This document shows positions 20,211 to 31,406 of a DNA stretch of 64,000 bases, piece by piece; the stretch's first letter is position 1, and every line of letters begins with the position of its first letter. The position numbers and the translations under genes are program-made. The notes under the pieces were generated by a model, which was not told the origin of the DNA, searched no databases, and worked only from the letters and a program-made list of their open reading frames with translations. Origin of the DNA: Vicia villosa (taxonomy: Eukaryota; Streptophyta; Magnoliopsida; Fabales; Fabaceae); contig NW_026705238.1 of the NCBI RefSeq assembly GCF_029867415.1, positions 638,501-702,500 on the forward strand, read 5' to 3'.

Positions 20211-22290
20211 ATGGTTGGAGGGTTAGTTGGAGACAACATAGGATTGAATGAAGAAGTTATCAAGAAGGCATGTAGTTTGTCTTTCAAAGCTCACAAGTCA
20301 TCAAAGGAACCTTATATTTCTGAAACTTTTAAGACATCCTCGGAATCAGCAACATATCTTGTTATAAGCTTTCCTGGATCATGGGTTGAAGCTGACTGGT
20401 TTGTTACAAAACCTTTTGGAGAAACTAAGATAGATCTTGCTCACTTCCCTTTACTTAAAAGTGTTGGTAATGATGAAACTGCTTTGGTAAACCAGGCTTT
20501 CTTAAACAGATTCGACCGCTTATTCAAATTTTCATCGATTATATCCGAGGTGAGGTGCTTACTCGCTGTGATGAAATGAAACTGTTTATGAACTAGCTGT
20601 CTAATTTGATGTGAAATTTTTGTGTTGCATTGCAGGTGAAGAAAGGTATGGCAGAAGGGAAGCAAGTAGTGTTTACAGGTCATTCCTCAGGAGCTGTTTT
20701 GGCCATTCTTGTAACATTTTGGGCCTTGGAAGAGAATCTTAACCAAATTCAGCATAAGTCACCCATGTGTGTTACTTTTGGTTCTCCTTTGGTTGGTAAT
20801 CATATATTCTCTCATGCTTCAAACAGACAAAACTGGTCTCGTCGGTTCATACACTTTGTCATGAGATATGACATAGTGCCGAGGATTTTTCTTGCTCCTT
20901 TTTCTAGTATTGAAAAACTTTTTAGTCCTGTTCTTCAGCTTTTGACTCCGGACGACAACAACTTCGAATCTCAGGATTCAATAAGAGAGAGTTTGAGTTG
21001 TGAATTTTACTCGACCGTGATGAGGAATGCAGCAGCTGTTACAAGGCATGTTGCTTGTAATCTAATGGGAAGCACAAATTTGTTGCTGGAGACCATGACA
21101 AATTTTGTTGAGTTAAGCCCTTACAGACCCTTTGGAACTTACATTTTCTGCAATGGTAATGGCCAGTTGATTGTGGTAAATAATTCAGACGCCGTTTTAC
21201 AACTCATGTTTCATATTGCTCAGCTAAAAGATTCGACACAGCTTTCTGAAGTTGCCAACAAAAGCATACTGCAACATCTAGCCTATGAAGCTGAATTAGA
21301 GGAGAGTTTTGGAATGCAAAATGTGGTGTACTTAAACAAACTTGATGACCTTCCCTTGTCATCTGGTGATGCTCCTAATACCGATATTGCAGCCGCCTTG
21401 GATAGCCTTGGACTGGTCAGTAATTTTTTTTCTCTTGCGCGTTAACATGCTCTCACTAGATATGTCTTTCAATATAACGGAACAGATCTTATATTTCGAG
21501 CATAAAGTTAGACTGCATAATTTAGCTAGCTGATATATGTTTTTGCTGAAATTGATCTCAGAGTGTACGAGCACGGCTGTGCCTTAGAGCAGCTGGTGAG
21601 TTAGAAAAGCAAAAAGAAAGAAATGAGGAAAAAATAAAAAAGGAGATTCAGGAGAAGGCTGTGCCAAGCATGAGGTATTTGGAAGAGTACAAAGCAACAT
21701 GTGAGATAAACAAAGGAAAAGGTTATTATGATTCCTTCAAGGTACAGACAGAGACAAAGGATTTCCAAGCAAACGTGAAGAGGCTCGAGCTTGCGGGAGT
21801 ATGGGATGAAATCATTGAAATGCTGAAGAGGTATAAACTGCCAGATGAGTTTGAAGGAAAAAGAGAATGGATTGAACTCGGAACCAGGTTCCGTCGTCTT
21901 GTTGAGCCTCTAGATATCGCCAATTATTACCGTCATTTGAAGCACGAGGACACGGGACCTTACATGAACAAGGCTAGGCCAAAGAGGTATAGGTATACTC
22001 AGAGATGGTTGGAACATGCTAACAGGTCGCCAAAAGAAGATGTCACAGAATCCACCTTTTGGGCTGAGATGGAGGAGCTTTGCAACTGGATTAGTAACAA
22101 TAAACCTTTTGAAGATGTGAAGGAAAGGGTTCTCAAACTTGAGCATGATATTAAAAAGTGGACTGATAAAGGGGAAATAAACAAGGATGTGTTATCAAAG
22201 GATCCTACCTTCATAAAGTTATGGGAAACTCTACCTCATCAACACAAATCCACATCCTGCATCTCTACTCTCTTTACTGTTAAAGGATAA
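20211..22290 (+). CDS. EDS1: EDS1, lipase-like immune regulator (three exons)
   Basis: Exons 20211-20549, 20636-21415 and 21562-22290 join in phase 0 into a 615-residue protein, the usual EDS1 length; all introns are GT-AG. The N-terminal half is the alpha/beta-hydrolase lipase-like domain with GHSSGA (candidate Ser130; the usual form is GHSSGG) and Asp192 in RYDIVP. The C-terminal EP domain carries RYRYTQRWLEHA at 515-526. EDS1 acts in cytosol and nucleus as a heterodimer with PAD4 or SAG101 and relays TIR-type NLR immune signals. In known EDS1 proteins the hydrolase residues are not needed for immunity. No stop, frameshift or splice lesion was found, so it looks functional. It sits between two DUF247/tRNA-Ala blocks. 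Confidence 0.93.
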
Positions 22291-22484
22291 ATCACCTACC
22301 TTTGTGATGTATTCTTAGTATTAGCATTCTCTTGTTTGGCATGACTTGTGATTATACCATCCACATTTCATTCACACTATTGTACTTAATCGTAATTCTG
22401 TTTCATGTTTGAAAATTTATAATTCAGTGTCTTTCGCGCAAAATATGAAATACCGGTATGATATGTTAATTTCTATTGAACCAA
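22291..22484. other. EDS1 3' flank
   Basis: AT-rich sequence with no gene. It probably contains the EDS1 3' untranslated region and polyadenylation site. Confidence 0.35.
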
Positions 22485-22648
22485 GTGGTTGCATTCGAGC
22501 AATGTCATTATCCGATTCAGACGCTTTTGAATTTCTCAATTGATACAAGTCAGGACGCTGATAAACTCGTTGACGAGTGAGTAATGATTAACACATTGGG
22601 TGATAGCAATGCATTTGCTAAATTGATTAACAATCTTTGACTTAATGT
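22485..22648 (+). pseudogene. Degenerate DUF247 3' fragment
   Basis: It is clearly homologous to the 3' half of the DUF247 gene at 17.7-17.94 kb. It translates to VVAFEQCHYP, FLIDTSQDADKLVDE and MINTLGDSNAFAKLINNL with internal deletions and stops. A tRNA-Ala copy follows within 20 bases, repeating the DUF247-then-tRNA order seen at 17.4-18.8 kb. Confidence 0.85.
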
Positions 22649-22664
22649 AAAAAAACACATAAAA

Positions 22665-22737
22665 TGGAGATGCGGGGTATCGATCCCCGTACCTCTTGCA
22701 TGCTAAGCGAGCGCTCTACCATCTGAGCTACATCCCC
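22665..22737 (-). tRNA. tRNA-Ala (AGC), one anticodon-stem mismatch
   Basis: A 73-nt copy with anticodon AGC and a correct T-arm. The anticodon stem has a C-A mismatch (CTCGC against GCAAG), so it may be impaired. Confidence 0.75.
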
Positions 22738-22836
22738 AGATATGTTCTTGTAACTGTAGCTTCTGTTGTGCTATTTTTGCCTACTTTTATTCAAGCCACA
22801 TTATCCAAAAAAAAAAAGGCAAAATAAAACATAAAT

Positions 22837-22879
22837 TGGAGATGCGGGGTATCGATCCCCGTACCTCTCGCACATCCCC
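22837..22879 (-). pseudogene. Truncated tRNA-Ala pseudogene
   Basis: Only 43 nt remain. The anticodon arm, the D-arm and part of the acceptor side are deleted cleanly, leaving the T-arm joined to the 5' acceptor strand. The end points share a short CGCA/CACA sequence, consistent with slippage. Confidence 0.85.
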
Positions 22880-22979
22880 ATATATGTTCTTGTAATTGTA
22901 GCTTCTATTGTGCTACTTTTGACTACTTTTATTCAAGCCACATTATCCAAAGAAAAATAATGCAACATAAAAGATAAAT

Positions 22980-23052
22980 TGGAGATGCGGGGTATCGATC
23001 CCCGTACCTCTCGCATGCTAAGCGAGCGCTCTACCATCTGAGCTACATCCCC
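22980..23052 (-). tRNA. tRNA-Ala (AGC), intact copy
   Basis: All stems pair: acceptor GGGGATG/CATCTCC with one G-U, anticodon stem CTCGC/GCGAG, T-stem CGGGG/CCCCG. Boxes A and B are intact. This is the best candidate for a working gene in the cluster. Confidence 0.9.
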
Positions 23053-23138
23053 ACATATGTTCTTATAACTGTAGCTTCTGTTGTGCTACTTTTGCCTACT
23101 TTTATTGAGAGAAAAATAATGCAAAATAAAACATAAAT

Positions 23139-23211
23139 TGGAGATGTAGGGTATCGATCCCCATACCTCTCGCATGCTAAGCGAGCGCTCCACCATCTGA
23201 GCTACATCCTC
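23139..23211 (-). pseudogene. Degenerate tRNA-Ala copy
   Basis: A 73-nt full-length copy with anticodon AGC but with substitutions in the acceptor 5' end (GAGG), the D-arm (GGTGG) and both T-stem strands. It is likely not functional. Confidence 0.75.
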
Positions 23212-23556
23212 ATATTTTTTCTACTGACAATAGCTTATTACTAGAGTTTGACCCTAGGTGAAAAAGGTTTGATCAGATATTTTGCTTTCTTGTTGTCTTA
23301 AATTATTATAGAACGGCTATTTATATAAGGTATAGTTGATAGGATGAAGTGGGATGTGAAGCCTTAGTGGATATAGCAAGTGTGTCGGGGATGTGGCTCG
23401 AGCGTAGTAGGTTTGGACGCCTACCGATAAACAACCTTCTTTGGTAGCGGCACTATTCCTTAGTATAGTTTATCTCTAGCTTCTAGTATATAATAAAACT
23501 TAGTTAGCAGAGGTCACTCTATTTTGCATTCCCTCGCGTAAAGGGCTACTTTGGTT
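23212..23556. other. Spacer between the tRNA cluster and the MULE
   Basis: No gene or repeat recognised. The true outer edge of the MULE may lie within this stretch. Confidence 0.3.
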
Positions 23557-23614
23557 CCCCATGCCCATTTTTCAACCAAAAAGCGTTGATGTGTATCATT
23601 TTTTTTATTACGTG

Positions 23615-23790
23615 ACATTAATTTCGTTGTCGGGTCAAAAATTTAATATATTAATAATACAAAAATTTAATATATTAATTGAAAATAATACAAAAACTTT
23701 CTTCTTCAAGGTTCCCCAAACAAATTAAAAAACTTTAATAATACAAAAATTTAATATATTAATTGAAAATAATACTTCTTCAAGGTAAAA
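23615..23790. repeat. AT-rich duplicated block
   Basis: The phrase AAAATTTAATATATTAATTG plus GAAAATAATAC occurs twice (about 23659 and 23745), with CTTCTTCAAGG after each. This is a local imperfect duplication. Confidence 0.6.
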
Positions 23791-23980
23791 CCTAAAATTC
23801 AGTCATTGTTTTCTTCTTCAGAACACCTCTTATTTTCTGCAAGCCCTCTTTCGTTTTCTTCTTCAAAGAATATATCAAGTTCTTCCATAGTCATTATTGC
23901 CCTAACTCTTATGCTCATTTGTAATGGATTATAAATTTGTGCAAATATTAAGTTCTTTTTCTCATTATAGGAGGAGAAGG

Positions 23981-24331
23981 ATGCAATGTTATTATGGACT
24001 AGATTCATCCCTTGTAACTTTGTGGACATCTCAGAATCCAGGTTGGAGGTTCTTTGGTTGTGGGTTATACAAGATACATATAAATCTCTAATTTTTAGTA
24101 CTATTTGTCTTCTAAAAATTCTTGGTAATTTCTAACTTCCACCTTTTTTATGTTTCATTCAGTTACATGGAAGGAAAGAATGTTCTTTTTTATTGGTATA
24201 ACGAGAAGATATCAGAACGTTCAGAAAAAGTGATTAACTCGATTTTGAAAAAGGTTAATGAGTTAAAGAAGAAATATGGTTTAACTAAGAAGAGTGACGA
24301 TGACCTGAAGAAGAAGATCAATTTTTTATAA
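23981..24331 (+). pseudogene. GRF-type zinc-finger gene, two exons, remnant or small gene
   Basis: The frame from 23981 reads SLVTLWTSQNPGWRFFGCG, a GRF zinc-finger core (NPGRxFxxC-type). After a putative intron with an acceptor near 24162, a second exon reads FYWYNEKISERSEKVINSI and ends in a Lys-rich coiled-coil tail (stop at 24331). Small GRF/coiled-coil proteins like this are common in legume genomes beside transposon sequences. The first Cys and an intact donor site are uncertain, so it may be dead. It is convergent with the MULE transposase. Substrate and role are unknown. Confidence 0.5.
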
Positions 24332-24967
24332 TTATTTTATTGATTCTGTCTTAGTTTTTTATCATCATGTTGATCACAAAAGCATTTGTTTAACTAATGT
24401 TGTCATTGTTGTAAGGTTGTATTGTTAATGTTGTAAGGTTATATTATTAATGTTACTGTCAAACTTAATGGTTGTAAGGTTGGATGATTCAAGGTTAATG
24501 TTACTGTTAAGGTTAATGTTATTGTTAAAGTTAATGTTGTAAGGTTGGATAATTTAAGATTAATGTTACTGTCAAAATTGATAATTTGTAAATGGTTAAA
24601 AAGTTAATTTGTCAACGTTAATGTCAAGACTGATATTTCTCTAATTTGTAAACTGGTACAAATGAAAATGATACTTTGTAAATGGTTAATTTGTAAATGG
24701 TATTTCAAACTGCTTGATACTTTGTAAATGGTGCAATTTCAAAAGGTTACACATAAAACTGTCAAACTGATAATGGTACTTTGTCATTACTATCAAACTG
24801 ATATTTCATTAATAAAAGGTTACACAAAAAAGTTGTAATCCATTACAAAAAGCGACGCATCAAGTCAACATTACTCCAACAAAAAGTGATTCATTATATA
24901 AACATTAAACACAAAGAACACTTCAATCAAGTTGTATCTTGAGTCTGTGGCGTTTGTGATCCTTGTG
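24332..24967. other. AT-rich 3' flank of the GRF gene
   Basis: Degenerate repeats of TTAATGTTACTGTTAAGG and TTTGTAAATGGT (24410-24790) and no coding signal. Confidence 0.45.
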
Positions 24968-25851
24968 TCAAAATGGTATATATTTTTTTGGTTGATGCAG
25001 TCTTTTATTTACTTTTTGCTTGTGTTCAATGTGTTTGCCTTTGCACATTCTTGAATTGTTCCCAAAATTTCTACAACTCTTACACTTTACGGTAGTCAAA
25101 TTCCTAGGCAACACATTGCTTGAAGTGGGTTCATCATTACATTTTTTATCATCTTTTTCGGTCGATCCAGAGCTCTTATCATGACCGGTGGATGAATTGG
25201 CTCCTCTAGAACTGTTGGCCAAAGTCTTGGACCATTGGAAGGTAGAACAATATATGAATATGTTGCCAAGAAGCTTATTTTCTTGTTTACCATTTATAAG
25301 TCAGTACAAGCCAAAGTGCATATATTACACAAGTCCGAGCAATATAAATACAAGCCAAAGTGTATATATTACACAAGTCAGAACAGTATAAACACATGCC
25401 AAAATGCATGTATTACACAAGCCAAAGTTCATAAAGTACAAAGTCAGTTCAGAGTATAAACGCAAAGCAGATAAGTTCATATCAGTTCAATCAGATCAGT
25501 TCTTAACATAATATAAACACAAAGCAGATGAGTCATATCAGTTCAATCAGACCACTTCTTAAAAAATATAAACACAAAGTTGTTTAGTTCTTACCAGTTC
25601 AATCAGATCAATTCTTAATAGAATATAAACACAAAGCAGTTCAGTTTAAATCAGTTAAATTAGACCAGTTCTTAACAAAATATAAACACAAAGCAGTTCA
25701 GTTCAGATCAGTTCATATCGATTCATATCAAACGTTCTTAACAGAATTTAAACACAAGTCGGTTAAATAACTACCTATGATATTGTGAAATGTATGGATC
25801 AACTCTAGCCTTGTTGTGTAAAATACAAAGATAGCATGGACACAAAGACTA
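24968..25851 (-). pseudogene. MULE transposase C-terminus (SWIM tail and CCHC-like knuckle)
   Basis: At 25851-25770 the minus strand reads CPCYLCILHNKARVDPYISQY, corresponding to the CCHAI...PEEYV stretch after the MULE SWIM domain. At 25222-24968 it reads VKCKSCRNFGNNSRMCKGK, the C-terminal zinc knuckle, with the usual GH changed to GN, so zinc binding is probably lost. The two parts are separated by tandem repeats. The upstream SWIM part of the same reading lies at 40028-40314, on the other side of the CACTA element. Confidence 0.75.
25266..25760. repeat. Two families of imperfect tandem repeats
   Basis: From 25290 to 25440 a roughly 45-50 bp unit (AAGCCAAAGTGCATATATTA plus CACAAGTC) repeats about three times. 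From 25440 to 25760 a roughly 60-65 bp unit (TATAAACACAAAGCAG plus TCAGTTCAATCAGA) repeats about five times. They lie inside the MULE tail and carry no ORF. Confidence 0.75.
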
Positions 25852-25888
25852 CACTACGCCAAAATTAAGCTGTAGCAGCGCAGCTACT

Positions 25889-26216
25889 AAAGCGCTTTTA
25901 GCAAAAAGCGCTCTCGTAGGGTTCGCTAAAAACAAAATTAATAAAAAAGGGAAAATGATGAAAAAAAGCGCTCTGGTAGGGGGGGTATGAGAGCGCTTTT
26001 AAAAAGCGCTCTGGTAGGGAGGTTGTATGAGAGCGCTTTTGAAAAGCGCTTTGGTAAGGGGGGGGGGGTATGAGAGCGCTTTTGAAAAGCGCTTTGGTAA
26101 GGGGGGTTATGAGAGCGCTTTTCAAAGCGCTGCTATAGGGGGGTTTAATGAGAGCGCTTTTTGCTAAAAAGCGCTGGTATAGACCAGGCTATGAGAGCGC
26201 TTTTCAGAAGCGCTTT
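25889..26216. repeat. Left subterminal AGCGCT palindrome array
   Basis: Fifteen AGCGCT hexamers in about 330 bp, arranged as pairs (GAGCGCTTTT then AAAAGCGCTC) separated by GGTAGGGGGG spacers in roughly 40-bp units. By analogy with En/Spm these should be the binding sites for the element's own TNP1/TNPA-like protein. Confidence 0.88.
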
Positions 26217-26229
26217 AGTAGCCTTTATT

Positions 26230-27693
26230 ACTAAAAATTAAAAACAAAAACACGCTTCTCACTAATTACTGTTTCTCACTTTCTCTCTTTCGTTTTCTGT
26301 TCTGCAACCGAAAAACCCTCCGTATCATCCTCCATTGCCCTTCCGTCCACCACCATCGGTGCCAGCCACCACCGTCGGCGTCCCTCCGTCAGTCGTTCTC
26401 TCCTCCGTCGGCGTCCCTCCGTCACTCGTTTTCTCCACCGCCGGTTAGTTTAGTTTAGTTTATATTTCCGTTAGTTTTATAAACTGACTGTGCAAGGTAA
26501 AGAAAAACAACTAAGGGTTTACATTCTCAAACATGTAATATGATTTATGGGTTTAGTTTTAAGGGTTTCAACTAAGGGTTGCACTGCAATTTGAGAATGA
26601 AGCATATTACATGTTTGATTAAATGTCTTTAGAGTGTATTGTCTTTAGAGTGTTTAATTTTCATTGAATATTTTCTTACTTTTATGATATTTTCTTACTT
26701 GAGATTGTGATTGTGTGAGAGGTGGAGCCATTTTTTGAAGGGCTAGTGTAAATATGAATGAAGAAGAAAATCAAATGATGTTTATATATATAATGCTATG
26801 TATGAATATATATAAGTTGATAATTTCTTTATTGCTTTGGGAATTTCTTGCATAAACTCAAGAGATCTATGAGATTCTTGATGCTAAGAGATTGTTCTTT
26901 ACTTGAGATTCAAGTGTCAGTCACAAAAAAAATTGGTAACATACTATTGCAAGTTATATAGGTGTCGGTAAAAAGTGTCAATTTTCTTTATTGAAATGGA
27001 AATTTATAATATATTTTCCTTTTTTGAGTCCTTATTATCTGTAAAGTGAGAGTATCTAATTTGGATGGGCCTTATCATCATGGATGAGAAAAGTCATGTT
27101 GTCCACAAATTTGCAAAGATGATGCTTTTCTTGCTTGTGTTATGAAGGTTGAACCCAAACTAATAAAAGTAAAAGAATGTTTCTTAATTGAAAAAAAAAT
27201 AAAGAGGGTGGATTGAGAATACAATCTAACTACTTAATGTGTATAAAGTAAAGGATTAAAAATTTCATATGAAATATTTTCTCACTTTTATGATATTTGT
27301 ATTTAACTGCATCGTGTGTGTGTGTTTAATTTCACAGTTACTTTAAAGTCTCTGGTTTCTACTTGTACAACGCCGATTCAAACCTACCATCTCCCACATC
27401 AAGTCTAACTCAGGTTACTATCCCTTTCTTCTTGCTTATAGTTTGTTATTTTCTGCTTATAGTTTATTGTTTATGGTTCTATTTAATATCAATTTAGTGT
27501 CTCTCAACAAATTTTTTGGTTTGTGGACTTATATTACCTTGAAATAAGGTAATGTCTTCTTTAAGAATTCGGGTATTCTGATTAGGTATTCTGACTAGGT
27601 ATTCTATTATGATGATAGCTATTTATTATCTTGACAGAATTCCTTAGTACCTGATAGAGAAACCAAGAAGCATTTGTTTAGCTTAATTAAGAC
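26230..27693 (+). promoter_or_regulatory. CACTA 1 promoter/leader region
   Basis: No ORF is supported. A CT/CCG-rich patch at 26280-26445 looks like a transcribed leader, and a (GT)-like tract lies near 27313. It should hold the TNP2 promoter and a 5' intron. Confidence 0.4.
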
Positions 27694-30600
27694 ATGGATA
27701 AGACATGGATGAATTCAAACCGATTGTCGAAAGAGTACGAGAAAGGGGTATGGGAATTCGTTGAGTTTGCGGTTGCGCACTCCAAAGACCCGCTTCGAAT
27801 GTCGTGTCCTTGCTTGGGTTGCTGTTATGGGGGTAAGTTTGGCGGGAATAAGTTGGCATCCCATTTACTACGGTTTTGAATTGATAGAAGTTATACATGT
27901 TGGACAATGCATGGTGACAAAAGTAACGGGAATGCTGAGTCGAGTTGTAATAGGAAGTATGCTTCAAACGACGATTGCACAGACACATACGATTGCGATC
28001 GAGTCGAAGAGATTGCAGAAGCGCTTGAAGAAGATCTTGCGGATTGTCCCAAAATGTTTGAGAGGTTGGTAAGCGATGCAGAGAAACCGTTGTATGATGG
28101 TTGTTCAAAATTCACAAGATTGTCTGCGGTGTTAAAGTTGTACAACTTAAAGGCGGACAATGGATGGTCGGATAAAAGTTTCACAGAGTTATTAGCCCTT
28201 ATGAAAGATATGCTACCAGAGGATAATGTTCTTCCCAATCGAACGTATGAAGCCAAAAAGATGTTGTCCTCTATTGGCATGAGCTATGATAAGATACATG
28301 CATGTCCAAACGATTGCGTTTTGTTTCGAAACGAGTATGCAGCGTTGAATGAGTGTCCTAAATGTGGTGCCCCTCGATATAAGAAAAAGTTGTCTCCTGC
28401 TAAAGTTTTATGGTATTTTCCTATAATTCCGAGATTTAGACGCATGTATCGTAGTGAGACCGATTCAAGACACTTGACTTGGCATGCAGATGAAAGAATT
28501 ATTGATGGAAAGTTGCGACATCCGGCAGACTCACCACAATGGATGAAAGTTGATACTGATTATCCTGAATTTGGAAAAGAAGCAAGAAACCTTCGGTTGT
28601 CATTGTCTACTGATGGAATGAACCCGCATGGTATTCAAAGTATCCCGCATAGCACATGGCCTGTGATTCTTATGATCTATAACCTACCTCCGTGGCTATG
28701 TATGAAGCGTAAGTACATGATGTTATCTATGCTAATTTCTGGGCCTAAACAACCAGGGAATGACATAGACGTATACTTGGCACCGTTAATCGAAGATTTA
28801 AAGTTTTTGTGGGACAACGGTGTGGAGGTTTACGATGGGTATAGGAAGGAAAGTTTCAACTTGAGGGCGATGTTGTTTGGAACAATTAATGATTTTCCAG
28901 CATACGGAAATCTATCCGGGTACAGCAATAAAGGTCAAAAGGCGTGTCCCGTTTGTGAAGATGAAACCGATACGACACGATTGGAGCTTTGTCAGAAGAA
29001 TGTCTTTCTCGGCCATCGTAGATTCTTAAATTCTAATCATCACTACCGTGGGTGGAGAAAAGCATTCAACGGAAAGGCCGAACATGGTACAGCCCCGCCT
29101 TTTTTGTCAGGTGATCAAATTTTTGAAAAGGTGAAAGATGTGAGCACTCAGTTTGGCAAGCCTTTTGCACATTCACTTGTCAAGGGTGGGTGGAAGAAGA
29201 AGTCCATTTTTTTTGAACTTCCATATTGGAAGTCGTTGTACGTAAGACATTTCCTGGATGTTATGCATATTGAAAAAAATGTATTTGACAGCGTCATAGG
29301 TACGTTACTCAATATACAAGGAAAGTCTAAGGATGGCCTTAACATAAGGAAGGACATGGTAAACATGGGAATGAGAACTGAATTGGGACCCGTGACGAAA
29401 GGAAGACGAACATATCTGCCACCTGCTGTTTACACTCTATCTAGAAAGGAGAAGAAAACATTGTGTAAGTTCCTCAGTGAAGTTAAAGTTCCAGAAGGCT
29501 ACTCTTCAGATATTAGAAGACTTGTGTCCATGAAAGACCTCAAGTTAAAGAGTTTGAAGACGCATGATTGTCATGTTATAATGAAACATTTTTTACCAAT
29601 AGGTATACGTTCTATTCTGCCAGAAAAAGTAAGAAGCACAATAACTAAGCTGTGTTTCTTCTTTAGGTCAATTTGCAGTAAGGTGGTCGATCCCGCGATC
29701 TTACCAACATTGCAAAAAGAGATAGTTGTTACTTTATGTGATCTTGAAATGTATTTTCCTCCCTCGTTTTTTGACATAATGGTTCATCTAGTCATTCATC
29801 TTGTGAAAGAGACACAATTGTGCGGACCAGCTTATATGAGATGGATGTACCCTGCTGAACGTTATATGAAAATATTAAAAGGGTACGTGAAAAACAGAAG
29901 TCGATCGGAGGGTTGTATTGCCGAACGATACGTTGTTGAAGAAGCGGTTGAGTTTTGTACTGAATATCTGTCAAATGTTCAATCAATTGGACTCCCCAAA
30001 TCTCATATTGTCGGAAAAAAAGAAGGAAAAAGGCTAATTGGAAATAAAGTTGTGACAGTATCAATGGTCGAACGGGATCAAGCGCACTTGTATGTTCTGC
30101 ACAATGAGATTGAGGTTGAGCCGTATGTTGAAATGCACAAGGTTGTTCTCCGAGATTTAAATCCAAATAGAAATGAGAATTGGATAGTACGAGAGCACAA
30201 TCGAAGTTTCATACCGTGGTTTAGGGATCATATTTATTCAAAGTATCGTTCAGATCCTGCTTCAGTAACAGAAAGGTTGAGATGTTTAGCCTATGGTCCA
30301 ACTGTAATTGTGCTTTCTTATAGCGCATACGCTATTAATGGATACACATTTTATACCAAAGAACAGGATGATAAAAGTACTATGCAAAATAGTGGTGTTA
30401 CCTTGGTAGCTGAAGCAATGCACATATCAAGTGCGAATGACTTAAATCCGAAATTTGCAAATTTGTCATATTTTGGGGTTATCGAGCGCATTTTGGTGTT
30501 TGATTACGCGAAGTTTCAGATTCCTGTATTTGGTTGCAAGTGGGTTGAAAATAATAGTGGCATACGAATGGATAAGTCAGGATTTTTGCAAGTGGATCTC

Positions 30601-30906
30601 AATAGGGTAGGGTACAAAGATGAGCCTTTCATTCTAGCCTCTCAAGCTAAACAAGTGTTCTATGTCAATGATCCGACAAGTACGAAATGGTCTATAGTGC
30701 TTTTATCTAACAAAATAGTTGATGAAAACATTGAAGATCAAGGTGATATTGGTGTTGGCATTGAATCTTGTACAAGAAACGATCAAAATGAGAATGAATC
30801 TTGTACTAGAAATGATCATAATGAGGGTATTTGGATCAATCCAACCGTCCGCGTTGTTAAGAGACGCGTAGAACACAATCCTACCAAGAAAATAAAGAGA
30901 CGTTAG
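27694..30906 (+). CDS. TNP2-type CACTA transposase, one in-frame TGA
   Basis: TNP2 cuts and joins the element ends. The family start MDKTWMNSNRLSKEYEKG (Transpos_assoc domain) is at 27694. A single TGA at 27877-27879 separates it from a 999-residue open frame starting at 27907 in the same phase, so either the long downstream protein is made or the gene carries one nonsense change. In the 999-residue frame: CPKCGAPRYKKK near 150-161; tnp2 catalytic region with DGMNPHG at 236-242 and DVMHIEKN at 451-458; DUF4218-like PPSFFDIMVHL at 618-628 and MRWMYPAERYMK near 644; DUF4216-like region near 840-920. The aligned stop position holds a non-stop residue in the second CACTA copy. Confidence 0.93.
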
Positions 30907-31406
30907 TGATAAAGGTAATAGTATACATATTCCGACTAATTTGTTTTATTCAATTTGTACCGATTGTTTTAATCAATAGTATAGTACTTATTCAATTTTG
31001 GTGCATATTCTCGTTTTGTACATAACTTTTGAACCATGTATCCGTTTGTCGACTTCTTTACATGTAACTATACTATTTTGACGATTCCGGAGCTGCTCAT
31101 GCACTTATCTTTACATTTCGGGACTGTTTTTTTATCGGTTTTGCTTCTGCCCGTAATCAAAAGTCGGTCTTAGGGTCTGAATTTCGGAAAACCGGCTTTA
31201 TTTTTGAGTCCGTGGGGACGTTTTACCATAGCCATGTAAATTTCGTTCAATTCCGACAACTTTCTTTTTTGACGCTTATTTTGATTTGTACCGATTTCGT
31301 TTCCGATACACTTGTACATGCATGGTTTGACTTCCATTTGACTTGTATAGATTGTTAGCTTATTAATAGTGTACTAATGTGCTTTAGTTTGTTTGATACA
31401 GGTTAA
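30907..31406 (+). other. Intergenic region between TNP2 and TNP1-like genes of CACTA 1
   Basis: AT-rich, no coding signal. The ACAG just before the downstream ATG may be a splice acceptor, which would allow alternative splicing from one promoter as in En/Spm. Confidence 0.35.

Larger units (their letters stand above)
22665..23215. repeat. Tandem array of tRNA-Ala plus DUF247-tail units
   Basis: Four tRNA-Ala copies at roughly 140-170 bp spacing are separated by a spacer that reads GTAGCTTCTGTTGTGCTA then TATTCAAGCCACATTATCC. The spacer is recognisably the membrane-tail coding end of DUF247 (VASVVLF..TFIQAT). So the repeated unit is the DUF247 3' end plus the tRNA gene. Confidence 0.8.

Noticed and set aside
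22837..22879. Functional short tRNA
   Set aside because: The anticodon arm is absent.
25250..25760. CRISPR-like array
   Set aside because: The repeats are imperfect, lack equal unique spacers and lie in a plant transposon; they are ordinary tandem repeats.
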